This document shows positions 1 through 9,214 of a stretch of DNA of 64,000 nt, piece by piece. Source of the stretch: Desulfobacteraceae bacterium Eth-SRB1 (lineage in GTDB: Bacteria > Desulfobacterota > Desulfobacteria > Desulfobacterales > ETH-SRB1); the NCBI GenBank assembly GCA_004193555.1, contig RPGP01000040.1, forward strand, positions 1,059,127 through 1,123,126, given 5' to 3'. Positions within the stretch are counted from its first letter, which is position 1. The number at the start of each line of letters is the position of its first letter. The notes under the pieces were generated by a model that was not told the DNA's origin, did no database searches, and was given only the letters and a program-made list of their open reading frames with translations. Position numbers and translations under genes: made by a program.

Positions 1-1340
1 TGAAAGTAAGAGAAGCCTAATGCGTTATATATTTCTTTCATATGGCCGGCTGTTTCCCCGGCCTTTTCCAGCGCAACAACCGCCTGCTCATAATCGCCGA
101 TATTATTGAAGCATGTGCCTTTGTAAATTAGAATTCTGACCATGTCTTCCTTTTGAGGCTTTAGACGAAGGGCATCGGAAAATTTTTCTATAGCTGTGCT
201 GTAATTCCCCATTGCAAAATAACAAAGTCCCTTGTAAAAGTGGAAATAGTACTGGTCTGCATACGTAAGTTCGGCGCTGTTAAAGGCTTCGAGGGCTTGG
301 TTATAATGTCCAGTCATTTTGTAGCTCAGGCCTAATCGGAAATTAATATGACCGGCTTCCTGAGCCGGGGACAACTTCAATGACAGCTCATATTTTTTCA
401 CGGCCTGAATATCGTCTCCCGCCTCATGGTGCAATGTTCCAAAATGACAGAGCAACGCTCCGATCTGTTGTTTCCTGCCTTGTGATATGGGCAAATCCGC
501 AAAAGACTCAGCGGCTCGTCCCCTGCATCCAAGACAGTCTCTTTTTGACCTGTCGTGCTCATAATAGAGTGTCATGAGCGTATCTACGTTGCTGCTTTCA
601 TAAATATCCGTCAGGCTTTCGTTTTTGCGGAATGCATCCAGACAGGTATAAACCTTGCCGTCCTGGGCCGAGATAATGAGTGAAGCCCGACACGGGCCTG
701 GTATAAACCGGTCTTCGGACGTTAACATCTCTAATGAATCATCAAGAAGATCTCCGTTAAACATATTGCAGGCGATTTCAGCCGGCTCTTTTGAATCATC
801 ATTTCCATAGTAAAGCTTTTCCGTGCTGGACATAAGATCTTTATCCTGCGTAAGAAAAAAAACGCTTTTGTCAAGGTAAAGACAGGGTAACATAAAAGCG
901 CCCTTAAGCCTGTCTAACAAGGTTATAAGCGAAGCAGGTTCAATCCGGTTGTCGGGAACAATAACCGGAAGCAGCATAAACCTTGGCACCTCCTGATATA
1001 TATATCCCTCCTGATCAAATGTTCTGGTTTCACGTTTCAGATACTGGTAATAATACTGAAAATAATAATCTATTCCTTTGACGGTTGTCTGTGGGACAGT
1101 ATGAACAAAATGGAGATAAAGCCGGGCAAACAGGTTCTTTTTTAGAAATTTGATGACATCCTTCTGAATACGTTCCACCTGCGGCATGCTTTCAGACAGA
1201 TTCCCGGCCACAAGATAAAGATTAGATGTCGTGTTCACGTATGAAAACAGGCCCGACAACGTCCTGGAAAGCTGCTCAAGATTCCCATTGTCCTGTTTGC
1301 CAAATATCACGTATATTTTATGTATAGCAGTCTTGAACAT
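1..1340 (-). CDS. TPR protein with SPASM-like cysteine motif (3' end outside window)
   Basis: Open frame read from the reverse complement: ATG at 1340 and no stop down to base 1 (446 codons visible). Residues 1-210 match nothing I recognise. Residues 217-272 hold Cys217, Cys233, Cys269 and Cys272 in a context (CRASLIISAQDGKVYTC, then CLGC) that looks like the SPASM/twitch auxiliary iron-sulfur region of radical SAM maturases. From about residue 290 there are four TPR units and the start of a fifth (for example YYFHFYKGLCYFAMGNYSTA). The start lies one base after the stop of the upstream radical SAM gene, so the two are surely co-translated. No radical SAM barrel or CxxxCxxC motif is present, so this would be a stand-alone SPASM-like partner. 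The reading frame is secure; the function is inferred. Confidence 0.8.
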   Translation of the reverse strand, partial: MFKTAIHKIYVIFGKQDNGNLEQLSRTLSGLFSYVNTTSNLYLVAGNLSESMPQVERIQKDVIKFLKKNLFARLYLHFVHTVPQTTVKGIDYYFQYYYQYLKRETRTFDQEGYIYQEVPRFMLLPVIVPDNRIEPASLITLLDRLKGAFMLPCLYLDKSVFFLTQDKDLMSSTEKLYYGNDDSKEPAEIACNMFNGDLLDDSLEMLTSEDRFIPGPCRASLIISAQDGKVYTCLDAFRKNESLTDIYESSNVDTLMTLYYEHDRSKRDCLGCRGRAAESFADLPISQGRKQQIGALLCHFGTLHHEAGDDIQAVKKYELSLKLSPAQEAGHINFRLGLSYKMTGHYNQALEAFNSAELTYADQYYFHFYKGLCYFAMGNYSTAIEKFSDALRLKPQKEDMVRILIYKGTCFNNIGDYEQAVVALEKAGETAGHMKEIYNALGFSYF

Positions 1341-1341
1341 T

Positions 1342-2625
1342 TTACGACACGATCCGCTTTCCCCCGTCAAGAGAATTAGCTCGCCACATATTTTGAATCT
1401 TATGAAAGTCGCTGCTTTTCATGTATTCAGTTTCGTATTGAGATCCAATCGATATATATGCAGGACGATCTGTGTTTAACGGGCGTATATTATAGTCTTT
1501 GTAATGACCGGCCAGGTGTGTTCCAAAATAGATCTGCATCTGCTGTGAATTTGTATTTCCCATGATTTTAACCTTATTTTCTTTTACAAACTCCAGTGTC
1601 TTTACCGCATCGTCAAAGGTTTCATAAGGGAGGCCGAAAATAGTAAAAAGCTCCACCTCAATTTCCTGCTGCTGTGCCATTCTGATTGCCTGGACTACCT
1701 TGTCAAGGGCTAAATGTTTGCCTAATCTCGTCAGAACCTGTTCCGAGGCCGACTCCAGTCCAAAGGCGATGGTTTTAACACCTGCATTTTTCATTTTTTT
1801 CATTAGCTCAGGAGTTACAAGATCCGCACGGGTCTGCATCCACATTTCAAATTTAAGGTTCTCTGATAAAATCCTGTCAAGAAGTTCTATCACCCGCTCC
1901 ATTTTAAAGGATATATTTGGATCTGCAAACCAGAGTCTTTTTATACCTTTTTTGTTTATCCATTTAATTTCTTCAATAACCCTGTCAACAGAATGAAAAG
2001 TTATTTTGTGTTTGAATGCCTGAGGGGTGTAACAATAGATACAGTGGTGAGGACATCCGCGAGATGTCAGCATGATGGCTTCACTCATATGAGAATAGTC
2101 AAAAACGTCATTCAGATATGCAGAAGGATATTGATCTAAATCGGTAAAACCCTCTAATTCAGGTGTGTCATAAACAGCGCCGTCACTATCTTTGTAAGAA
2201 ACTCCTGAAAGGTTTGAAAAAGGTGTTCCATTTTTGATAGCCTGTGCAACACTTAGTACCGTCATCTCGCCCGAAGACCGACAGATATAATTAATATCGG
2301 CAAGCTCCGTAAAACCGGAAGAAGGCATGAAGGTAGCCTGTGGACCACCAATGATTATTTTAATATTATTATCAATCGATTTTATTAATCCGGCAAAACC
2401 TTTCACATAAAGCATGGTTCTCTGATAGGCCGTCAACCCAATTAGAGCAGGCTTAAAGGTGTTGATAAGTTCGTGAAAATTAGAGCAGGATAAAGACATA
2501 TCCTCTCCTACAGCTAATATCTTAACACCAAATCCATTCGACTTAAGATAGGCCGCAATATATCCTAACGAAATAGGAGTCGTTGCCGACGCAAAGGGAT
2601 TAATTTCAATCAGAAGAACATTCAT
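1342..2625 (-). CDS. B12-binding domain radical SAM protein
   Basis: 427 residues from the internal ATG at 2625 (MNVLLIEINPF). A longer upstream extension is possible but would be translated repeat DNA. Residues 1-130 form a cobalamin-binding-like Rossmann fold (IGGPQATF around 92-99). The radical SAM motif CxxxCxxC is at Cys191, Cys195 and Cys198 (SRGCPHHCIYCY). The barrel follows, with WFADPNIS and AFGLESASEQVL, typical of the B12-dependent class that acts on unactivated carbons or performs methylation. The C-terminus has no SPASM cysteines; these appear instead in the next gene, one base downstream. Substrate unknown. The pair probably modifies a peptide or a lipid-like small molecule, which is inference only. 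Confidence 0.88.
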   Translation of the reverse strand: MNVLLIEINPFASATTPISLGYIAAYLKSNGFGVKILAVGEDMSLSCSNFHELINTFKPALIGLTAYQRTMLYVKGFAGLIKSIDNNIKIIIGGPQATFMPSSGFTELADINYICRSSGEMTVLSVAQAIKNGTPFSNLSGVSYKDSDGAVYDTPELEGFTDLDQYPSAYLNDVFDYSHMSEAIMLTSRGCPHHCIYCYTPQAFKHKITFHSVDRVIEEIKWINKKGIKRLWFADPNISFKMERVIELLDRILSENLKFEMWMQTRADLVTPELMKKMKNAGVKTIAFGLESASEQVLTRLGKHLALDKVVQAIRMAQQQEIEVELFTIFGLPYETFDDAVKTLEFVKENKVKIMGNTNSQQMQIYFGTHLAGHYKDYNIRPLNTDRPAYISIGSQYETEYMKSSDFHKIQNMWRANSLDGGKRIVS

Positions 2626-2750
2626 GGTGGAAAGTTTTATAAGGGGACGGCCAATTAATGTCAAACAATAAATGAGGATTGAGGAATTCAGGAATTGGGG
2701 GATTAAATGTTCACAGGTTGCATTTATGCCATACGGGAGTAGTTTTAAAA

Positions 2751-2812
2751 GATGAACGTCCAACATCGAACATTGAACGTCGAACGTCGAATAATGATGT
2801 CGCTCCGCTCCT
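2751..2812. repeat. heptamer repeat element (GAACGTC/GAACATC family), copy 1
   Basis: A run of degenerate 7-mers (GAACGTC, CAACATC, GAACATT) followed by ATAATGATGTCGCTCCGCTC. The same 60 bases occur almost unchanged in inverted orientation at about 34433-34491, including the non-repetitive part, so this is a dispersed element and not simple low complexity. The right arm decays by about 2865. Confidence 0.75.
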
Positions 2813-2895
2813 CAAATTATTTTAAAATCGAACAAAAAACAAACACCCAATACCGAACATTCAACCACGCCAAGGCATGGTTTCTTTTGAGATGT

Positions 2896-5586
2896 TCATC
2901 CTTTTTTATTTTTACTCCTTTTAAGCTTGCGCAAGACATAGGCCAGTATCCCGCCATGCCTGTAATAGTCTATTTCAACAGGAGAGTCGATGCGGGCAAT
3001 AACACTGAATTCTTTTTTTTCACCGTTTTTTCCGTGAACCGAAACAATAAGCTCCTTATCAGGTTTGAGTCCATTCCGGATTCCCTTAATACCGTACAGT
3101 TCGGTCCCGTCCAGATTTAATGATTTATGGTTTTCTCCCGGCATGAACTGTAGCGGCAGGATACCCATGCAGACAAGATTGCTTCTGTGAATACGTTCGA
3201 AACTTTCGGCAATTACAGCTTTTATCCCAAGCAGCGTTGTTCCTTTAGCAGCCCAGTCGCGAGAACTGCCGGCCCCGTAATTTTTACCAGCCATAATCAG
3301 CAAGGGTGTTTTCTCTTTCTTGTATTGCATTGCAGCGTCATATATCGACATTTTTCTGTTTTCCGGCAAATGCACGGTCGATCCGCTGTTAATATTTGGC
3401 GTCAGCAGATTTTTAAGACGGATATTTCCGAATGTTCCGCGCAGCATGACTTCATGGTTTCCGCGGCGTGATCCAAAAGAATTGAATTCTAATGGTTTAA
3501 CCCCCCGGCTTATAAGATAGTTGCCTGCCGGGCTGTCAACAGGGATTGTGCCGGCAGGTGAGATGTGATCGGTTGTTACATTATCGCCTAAAAGCGCCAG
3601 AATCCTGGCTTCATTGATATCATGAAGTTCCGGGGCATCAGGAGATATGTCTTTGAAAAAAGGCGGTTCTTTTATGTATGTGGATTCCGGATTCCAGTTA
3701 TAGAATAATTCGTTGGGTACGGCTATTGCTTTCCAGCGATTTGATCCTTCAAATACTGACGTATATGCCCTGGAATACATTTCCGGTTTAATAACTTCTT
3801 TTATTGTTTTTAGGATCTCTTTTCTTGATGGCCATATTTCATGCAGATATACGGGTTTGCCGTCGGAGTCATCGGCAATCGGCTCGTTTTTAAAATCGAT
3901 ATCTATCTTTCCAGCAATGGCATAAGCAACAACAAGAGCTGGCGAGGCAAGATAGTTTGCGCGTGTATGAGGAGAAATTCTTCCTTCAAAGTTTCGGTTG
4001 CCGCTTAAAACAGACACCGCGACAAGATTATGTTTGTTTATCGCATCTGTCACAGGTTCTGAAAGGGGGCCGCTGTTTCCTATACAGGAAGCGCATCCAT
4101 ATGCTACCAGGTTAAATCGGAGAGCATCGAAAAAAGGCATAAGCTTTGCTGCTTCAAGATATTCAGTAACTACTTTTGAGCCTGGAGCCAGGCTGGTTTT
4201 AACCCACGGTTTTACAGAAAGCCCGCGCTCAACAGCCTTTTTAGCGAGCAGCCCCGCTCCGATCATAACAGATGTGTTTGAAGTGTTTGTACAGCTCGTT
4301 ATGGCCGCAATAACCACAGAACCGTGGGTAAGCTCATGGCCTGGATGCTTGGATGATATGGTTGATTTGTTTGAATATGATTCCTTGAAAGAATTACGGA
4401 AAGACTGTTTTATTTTATATAGAGGGATGCGTTCCTGTGGACGGCTGGGGCCTGCCAGGCTTGGTTCTATTGTGCTCATATCGATATGGATGGTATCGGT
4501 GAAAACAGGTTCCGGCCTTGTTTCTGTTCTGAAAAGCCCCTGTGCCTTGCAATAGTGTTCAATAAGTGAGACCTTTTTATCAGGCCGGCCTGATAAACGC
4601 AGGTAATTTATTGTCTCGTCATCTACAGGGAAAAACCCGGTTGTAGCTCCGTATTCAGGAGCCATATTTGCTATTGTCGCCCTGTCTTCCGAATTTAAAT
4701 TTTTAATGCCGGGTCCGTAGAATTCAACAAATTTTCCGACCACACCTTTTTGACGTAACAGCTCGGTAATTGTAAGCACGAGGTCCGTAGCCGTCACTCC
4801 ATCTTTAACACTGTTGCTCAGCCGACATCCAACTACTTGTGGAGGAAGCATATAATATGGCTGACCCAGCATTACAGCCTCGGCTTCTATCCCGCCCACA
4901 CCCCAGCCAAGCACGCCAATTCCATTGATCATTGTAGTGTGAGAGTCAAGACCGATAAGGCTGTCCGGGAACGCAAACCTTTGCCCTGAATCTTTCTTTA
5001 AAAACACGACTCTCGCAAGGTATTCCAGATTAACCTGATGTATTATGCCGGTTCCGGGCGGAACTACTCTAAAGTTACTAAAATTTTTCTGTCCCCAGCG
5101 CAAAAAGGCATACCGTTCTGAATTGCGCTGGAATTCTTTTTCAATATTGAATTCAAATGAGGAGGCGGACCCAAATGAATCAACCTGGACAGAGTGGTCG
5201 ATTACAAGCTCAACAGGGATATCCGGATTGATTTTCATCGGATCAAAATTAAGACGGCCCGCTGCATCACGCATACCGGCCATATCAACAAGGGAGGGTA
5301 CTCCTGTGAAATCCTGAAGCAGTATCCTTGCCGGCATAAAAGGCAGTTCGTTTTTGCCGGGCGCGTTTGGGCTCCATTGCGCTATATTTTCAACATCATC
5401 GGCAGTAACAAGGATGCCGTTTTCATTTCTGACCAGATTTTCAAGGAGGATTTTTATGCAGAAAGGCAGACGATCAAGATCGGATAGACCTGTGCCTGAC
5501 AGTTTGTCAAGGCTAAAATATATAACAGGGCCGTCAGGTGTATTGATAATCGATTTTGCTCCAAAACTATTCTTATAAATAGGCAT
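2896..5586 (-). CDS. acnA: aconitate hydratase AcnA
   Basis: 896 residues, the usual length of AcnA/IRP-type aconitases, which interconvert citrate and isocitrate through cis-aconitate in the cytoplasm (TCA cycle). The 4Fe-4S cluster ligands are visible in ITSCTNTSNTSVMIGAG and in YGCASCIGNSGP. The swivel domain has GKNYGAGSSRDWAAKG with the substrate-binding Ser/Arg. AGAAGG sits six bases before the ATG on the minus strand. It is transcribed away from rho, with more than 900 bases of non-coding DNA upstream. Monocistronic as far as visible. Confidence 0.97.
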   Translation of the reverse strand: MPIYKNSFGAKSIINTPDGPVIYFSLDKLSGTGLSDLDRLPFCIKILLENLVRNENGILVTADDVENIAQWSPNAPGKNELPFMPARILLQDFTGVPSLVDMAGMRDAAGRLNFDPMKINPDIPVELVIDHSVQVDSFGSASSFEFNIEKEFQRNSERYAFLRWGQKNFSNFRVVPPGTGIIHQVNLEYLARVVFLKKDSGQRFAFPDSLIGLDSHTTMINGIGVLGWGVGGIEAEAVMLGQPYYMLPPQVVGCRLSNSVKDGVTATDLVLTITELLRQKGVVGKFVEFYGPGIKNLNSEDRATIANMAPEYGATTGFFPVDDETINYLRLSGRPDKKVSLIEHYCKAQGLFRTETRPEPVFTDTIHIDMSTIEPSLAGPSRPQERIPLYKIKQSFRNSFKESYSNKSTISSKHPGHELTHGSVVIAAITSCTNTSNTSVMIGAGLLAKKAVERGLSVKPWVKTSLAPGSKVVTEYLEAAKLMPFFDALRFNLVAYGCASCIGNSGPLSEPVTDAINKHNLVAVSVLSGNRNFEGRISPHTRANYLASPALVVAYAIAGKIDIDFKNEPIADDSDGKPVYLHEIWPSRKEILKTIKEVIKPEMYSRAYTSVFEGSNRWKAIAVPNELFYNWNPESTYIKEPPFFKDISPDAPELHDINEARILALLGDNVTTDHISPAGTIPVDSPAGNYLISRGVKPLEFNSFGSRRGNHEVMLRGTFGNIRLKNLLTPNINSGSTVHLPENRKMSIYDAAMQYKKEKTPLLIMAGKNYGAGSSRDWAAKGTTLLGIKAVIAESFERIHRSNLVCMGILPLQFMPGENHKSLNLDGTELYGIKGIRNGLKPDKELIVSVHGKNGEKKEFSVIARIDSPVEIDYYRHGGILAYVLRKLKRSKNKKG

Positions 5587-6184
5587 TTTTTCCTTCTAAT
5601 AATTTATAGAACTCGTAAAAAGTATAATTTACCCCAGAGCGTACAGAGAACACAAAGACAACTATTTGTTTTCGTTCCTACGCTCCTGCGCGAGAATTCA
5701 TAAACGTTCAATTCTCATCGTTCTTTAACACTGAACCTTAATAAATCATAAAATTATAAAATATTCTTCAAAACACATAAATGTCAACCATCAAAACATC
5801 AACCCGATTAAATTTTCTTGACATTTACTATAAAGCTTTAATAAAAGGTTTCATAAAACTTGACAATTAATACATTATGATATAACTTTAAAAAAAGTTA
5901 GGCACTAAACCCGCCTGCTGGAGAGAATACCTCATTAGTTAATTTCTTCTGAAAAATCAAAAAATAATCATATTCTCCTCCATAAACCAAGCATGAAACC
6001 GATTCTAAGAGTCCTTTGCAAAATGCCCCTTTTGCCCAATTTAGGCGTCAGGCTCAGATTTTAATACTCGAAATATTCAATATATTTCTCCGGTTAAAAT
6101 CTTCGTCTTCCTTGAACATGAACAAAATTGAACTTTTTTCAAAGGTCTCTAAGTATCCGCATATAATCAGGGCATTATATTGTA
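5587..6184. other. non-coding stretch between acnA and rho
   Basis: Divergent intergenic region, A+T rich. It holds two TTGACA boxes (5818 and 5860) facing rho and poor matches to oligo-repeats near 5635-5710. The short open frame at 6016-6237 has no ribosome binding site and runs into the repeat element that follows, so I do not call it a gene. No RNA family was recognised; GGAGAGAATA near 5921 and TATTCTCC near 5972 could pair in a leader transcript. Confidence 0.5.
5818..5886 (+). promoter_or_regulatory. two candidate sigma-70 promoters upstream of rho
   Basis: TTGACA at 5818-5823 is followed by A/T-rich TAATAA at 5839, spacer 15. A second TTGACA at 5860-5865 is followed by TATAAC at 5881, also spacer 15 (16-17 if the -10 is shifted). 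The -35 boxes are perfect but the spacing is short. They point toward rho about 600 bases away, which would give a long untranslated leader. Confidence 0.35.
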
Positions 6185-6436
6185 ACTCAAGTTTCGCACC
6201 CTTTAATTTAGCCAAAGCGTTGGACGGTAAGGGCTAAAAATAAACTTTTAAAGCGAAATATACTACCTGTAGTTTTAACGGCGGTGCCAATCAATTAATA
6301 TAAGATTGATGCTTAATACATCGTTAAATTCAATATGTTATATCTCCTTTGCGCCTGATCATAATGTATAGCGAACAGGTTGCTGGTTACAAAATATAAG
6401 CAAATGATTTCGCTGTAAAAATGTTATTTTCAACCT
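6185..6436 (+). repeat. MITE-like element, truncated copy
   Basis: About 250 bases that match the element at 14447-14743 almost base for base. Shared parts are the left terminal repeat ACTCAAGTTTCGCACCC, the internal GACGGTAAGGGCTAAAAATAAA and the tail CTGTAAAAATGTTATTTTCAACC. The right terminal inverted repeat is missing: similarity stops near 6436 and is replaced by unrelated sequence. It ends about 60 bases before the rho start codon, so the rho leader is partly built from this element. Confidence 0.85.
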
Positions 6437-6495
6437 TTTCTCCAAACTAACTTGGAGAAGAAACCTAAAAAGTAAAATAGAGGGGAAAATGTTTA

Positions 6496-7743
6496 ATGAA
6501 CATAGTTGAACTAAAAGACAAGAAAATTAGCGAACTGGCCCAGATGGCAACGAAATTTAAGATTGAAAGGGCTGCCGGAATGAGAAAGCAAGAACTTATT
6601 TTTGCATTGCTCCAGGCACAGATCGAGAAAAACGGTATGATATTTGGTGAAGGCACACTGGAAATACTGCCTGATGGGTTTGGATTTCTACGAGCGCCGG
6701 ATTATAATTATCTGCCGGGCCCCGATGATATATATGTATCGCCATCACAGATACGCCGGTTTAATCTGAGAACCGGTGATACGGTATCGGGTCAGATCCG
6801 GCGGCCAAAGGAGACAGAACGTTATTTTGCCCTGTTAAAAGTGGAGGCTGTAAATTTCGAAGATCCGGAGAAAGCGAGAGAAAAAATACTGTTTGACAAC
6901 CTGACTCCCCTTTACCCTGACAGGAAGATAAATCTTGAAACCGATTCCGATAATTATTCAACACGAATAATGGATCTCATGATTCCTATCGGGTTTGGGC
7001 AGAGAGGTTTGCTCGTTTCTCCGCCAAGGTCAGGGAAGACGATGCTGTTGCAGAATATTGCAAACAGTATTATTGCAAGCCATAAAGATATTATTCCGTT
7101 TGTTCTTCTTATTGATGAGCGACCTGAAGAGGTCACAGACATGCAGCGGTCAGTCAAGGCCGAGGTTATTAGTTCAACCTTTGATGAACCGTCTGAAAGG
7201 CACATCCAGGTAGCTGAAATGGTTATCGAGAAAGCGAAAAGGTTGGTGGAACATAAAAAGGATGTTGTTATCCTTCTCGATAGTATAACAAGACTTGCGC
7301 GTGCCTATAATTCGGTAATGCCTCCCAGCGGAAAGATTCTTTCAGGAGGAGTTGATTCAAATGCTCTCCAGCGACCAAAACGCTTTTTCGGCGCTGCGAG
7401 GAACATTGAAGAAGGGGGCAGTCTCACTATAATAGCAACCGCTCTTGTTGACACCGGAAGTCGTATGGATGAGGTAATTTTCGAAGAATTCAAGGGCACA
7501 GGAAATATGGAGATTCAGTTAGATCGCAGGCTTGCCGATAAACGGTTGTTCCCTGCGTTTGAAATCAAGAAATCAGGCACAAGGAAAGAAGAGTTGCTCT
7601 TTGATCAGGAAACTCTTAATCGTGTGTGGATATTAAGAAAACTTCTTTCTTCATTAAATCCTGTTGACTGTATGGAGTTTTTGCTTGATAAAATGAGCAG
7701 GACAAAGGATAATAAATCATTTTTAAATTCAATGAATACATAA
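6496..7743 (+). CDS. rho: transcription termination factor Rho
   Basis: 415 residues, normal length. The N-terminal helical domain begins [20 protein letters not shown]. An OSB-type RNA-binding domain ([18 protein letters not shown]) is near residues 55-70. The Walker A loop is in [15 protein letters not shown], and Walker B ([17 protein letters not shown]) is followed by the Q/R-loop region [22 protein letters not shown] hexameric RNA helicase that ends untranslated transcripts. RBS-like AGAGGGGAAA precedes; an earlier ATG at 6489 is out of frame. First gene of a rho-rpmE-prfA-prmC group. Confidence 0.98.
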   Translation: MNIVELKDKKISELAQMATKFKIERAAGMRKQELIFALLQAQIEKNGMIFGEGTLEILPDGFGFLRAPDYNYLPGPDDIYVSPSQIRRFNLRTGDTVSGQIRRPKETERYFALLKVEAVNFEDPEKAREKILFDNLTPLYPDRKINLETDSDNYSTRIMDLMIPIGFGQRGLLVSPPRSGKTMLLQNIANSIIASHKDIIPFVLLIDERPEEVTDMQRSVKAEVISSTFDEPSERHIQVAEMVIEKAKRLVEHKKDVVILLDSITRLARAYNSVMPPSGKILSGGVDSNALQRPKRFFGAARNIEEGGSLTIIATALVDTGSRMDEVIFEEFKGTGNMEIQLDRRLADKRLFPAFEIKKSGTRKEELLFDQETLNRVWILRKLLSSLNPVDCMEFLLDKMSRTKDNKSFLNSMNT

Positions 7744-7766
7744 AAAAGAAAACGGGGGTTACAAAC

Positions 7767-7985
7767 ATGAAAGCTGATATTCATCCAAAATATGTTGAAA
7801 CAACGATAAAGTGCGCATGTGGAAATATTATTGAGGTTGGTTCAACAAAAGAGGACATTCGAATTGAAATTTGTTCAAAATGCCATCCTTTCTTTACAGG
7901 CAAACAAAAGCTGATCGATACTGCCGGCAGGATTGAACGTTTTCGCAAAAAATATGAAAAATTTCAGAACGATCAGAAAAAATAG
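7767..7985 (+). CDS. rpmE: 50S ribosomal protein L31 (zinc-binding type)
   Basis: 72 residues beginning [20 protein letters not shown]. CxC (Cys17 and Cys19) and CxxC ([13 protein letters not shown]) identify the C+ zinc-containing L31 type, which bridges the subunits in the central protuberance. GGGGG lies about eight bases before the ATG. It follows rho after 23 bases, an order common in proteobacteria. Confidence 0.97.
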   Translation: MKADIHPKYVETTIKCACGNIIEVGSTKEDIRIEICSKCHPFFTGKQKLIDTAGRIERFRKKYEKFQNDQKK

Positions 7986-8017
7986 ATTTTTTTGTAAATC
8001 TTATATTAAAAAATCAC

Positions 8018-8074
8018 ACCACGAAGGACACGAAGATAGACATCAGTTAACAACCTCTTCGTGTCCTTCGTGGT
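8018..8074. repeat. 18-bp inverted repeat (ACCACGAAGGACACGAAG)
   Basis: Perfect 18-base arms, ACCACGAAGGACACGAAG at 8018-8035 and its exact complement at 8057-8074, around a 21-base loop. It could form a strong hairpin between rpmE and prfA, but no U-tract follows on either strand, so a role as intrinsic terminator is doubtful. The arms are made of the degenerate unit ACGAAGG/ACACGAAG, like other repeat elements in this window. Confidence 0.85.
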
Positions 8075-8137
8075 TTAATTCACTTTGTTTGTCTGGAAAT
8101 GAGAAAAATCGATAATCAACAATATACGGTTGAACTT

Positions 8138-9214
8138 ATGTTTGATAAATTAAAGGGAGTGGAAGAACGGTTTGTTGAACTTGAAAAGCTTTTAAGCGAT
8201 CCCGCAATCGTTACTGACAGGGAGGCATATCAGAAGTATAGCCGCGAGCACGCCGATTTAAACAAGATTGTCCCTGTTTTCAGGACGTACAGGAACATCT
8301 TAAAAGATCTTGATGACAGCATGGACCTGCTAAAAGACGCAGACCCGGACATAAAAGATCTGGCTAATGATGAAGTTAATTCACTCACAGTCAAAAAAAA
8401 TGCTTGTGAAGAGGAACTGAAAAAGCTTCTTATACCTAAGAATCCACTGGATGAAAAGAATGTTTTAATTGAAATACGGGCCGGCACGGGAGGTGAAGAG
8501 GCAGGCCTCTTTGCAAGCGATCTTTTTAAAATGTACGGAAAGTATGCTGAGAACAGGTCATGGAAAGTAGAGGTCATGAGCCATCACGCGACCGGCGTCG
8601 GCGGTTTAAAAGAGATTATCGCAATGGTGCATGGCAGGGGAGCATACAGCCGTTTAAAATATGAAAGCGGCACACATCGTGTTCAGCGTGTTCCCACAAC
8701 AGAAACCCAGGGAAGAATCCATACATCTGCTGTTACCGTTGCCGTGCTGCCCGAAGCCGAAGATGTTGAGGTTCATATTGATCCGGGTGACATTAAGGTC
8801 GATGTGTATCGTTCTTCAGGGCCTGGTGGGCAGTCTGTGAACACAACCGATTCCGCGGTGCGTATCACACATCTTTCTTCAGGCTTGGTAGTAACGTGTC
8901 AGGATGAAAAATCGCAGCTAAAGAACAAAAATAAGGCCATGAAGGTTTTACGGGCCCGTCTTCTTGACATTATGATCAGGGAGCAGAATGAACAGAGATC
9001 AGAAGAGCGAAAAAGCCAGATAGGAAGCGGAGATAGAAGCGGGAGAATCAGAACATATAACTTTCCCCAGGGAAGGGTTACTGATCACCGTATCGGACTT
9101 ACCCTTTATAAACTGGAAAACATTCTCCATGGCGATATCGACGAAATAATTGACAGTCTTGCCACATATTATCAAACTAAATCTTTACAGAATGCAGAGT
9201 CACTCACAGATTAG
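8138..9214 (+). CDS. prfA: peptide chain release factor 1
   Basis: 358 residues from the ATG at 8138 ([19 protein letters not shown]), which aligns with normal RF1 starts; an in-frame ATG at 8099 would add 13 residues of unlike sequence. The GGQ motif that triggers peptidyl-tRNA hydrolysis is in [20 protein letters not shown]. The preceding [19 protein letters not shown] is typical of RF1, which recognises UAA/UAG. The methyltransferase that modifies this GGQ glutamine (prmC) overlaps its 3' end. Confidence 0.96.
   Translation: MFDKLKGVEERFVELEKLLSDPAIVTDREAYQKYSREHADLNKIVPVFRTYRNILKDLDDSMDLLKDADPDIKDLANDEVNSLTVKKNACEEELKKLLIPKNPLDEKNVLIEIRAGTGGEEAGLFASDLFKMYGKYAENRSWKVEVMSHHATGVGGLKEIIAMVHGRGAYSRLKYESGTHRVQRVPTTETQGRIHTSAVTVAVLPEAEDVEVHIDPGDIKVDVYRSSGPGGQSVNTTDSAVRITHLSSGLVVTCQDEKSQLKNKNKAMKVLRARLLDIMIREQNEQRSEERKSQIGSGDRSGRIRTYNFPQGRVTDHRIGLTLYKLENILHGDIDEIIDSLATYYQTKSLQNAESLTD

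Noticed and set aside
2863-2890. AACCACGCC-AA-GGCATGGTT hairpin as acnA terminator
   Set aside because: The T-rich tail is on the plus strand, the wrong side for acnA, and no plus-strand gene precedes it.
3998-4555. 185-codon plus-strand open frame
   Set aside because: Antisense to well-conserved aconitase sequence; shadow of codon bias.
6016-6237. 73-codon open frame before rho
   Set aside because: No RBS, low-complexity composition, and it runs into the MITE-like element.
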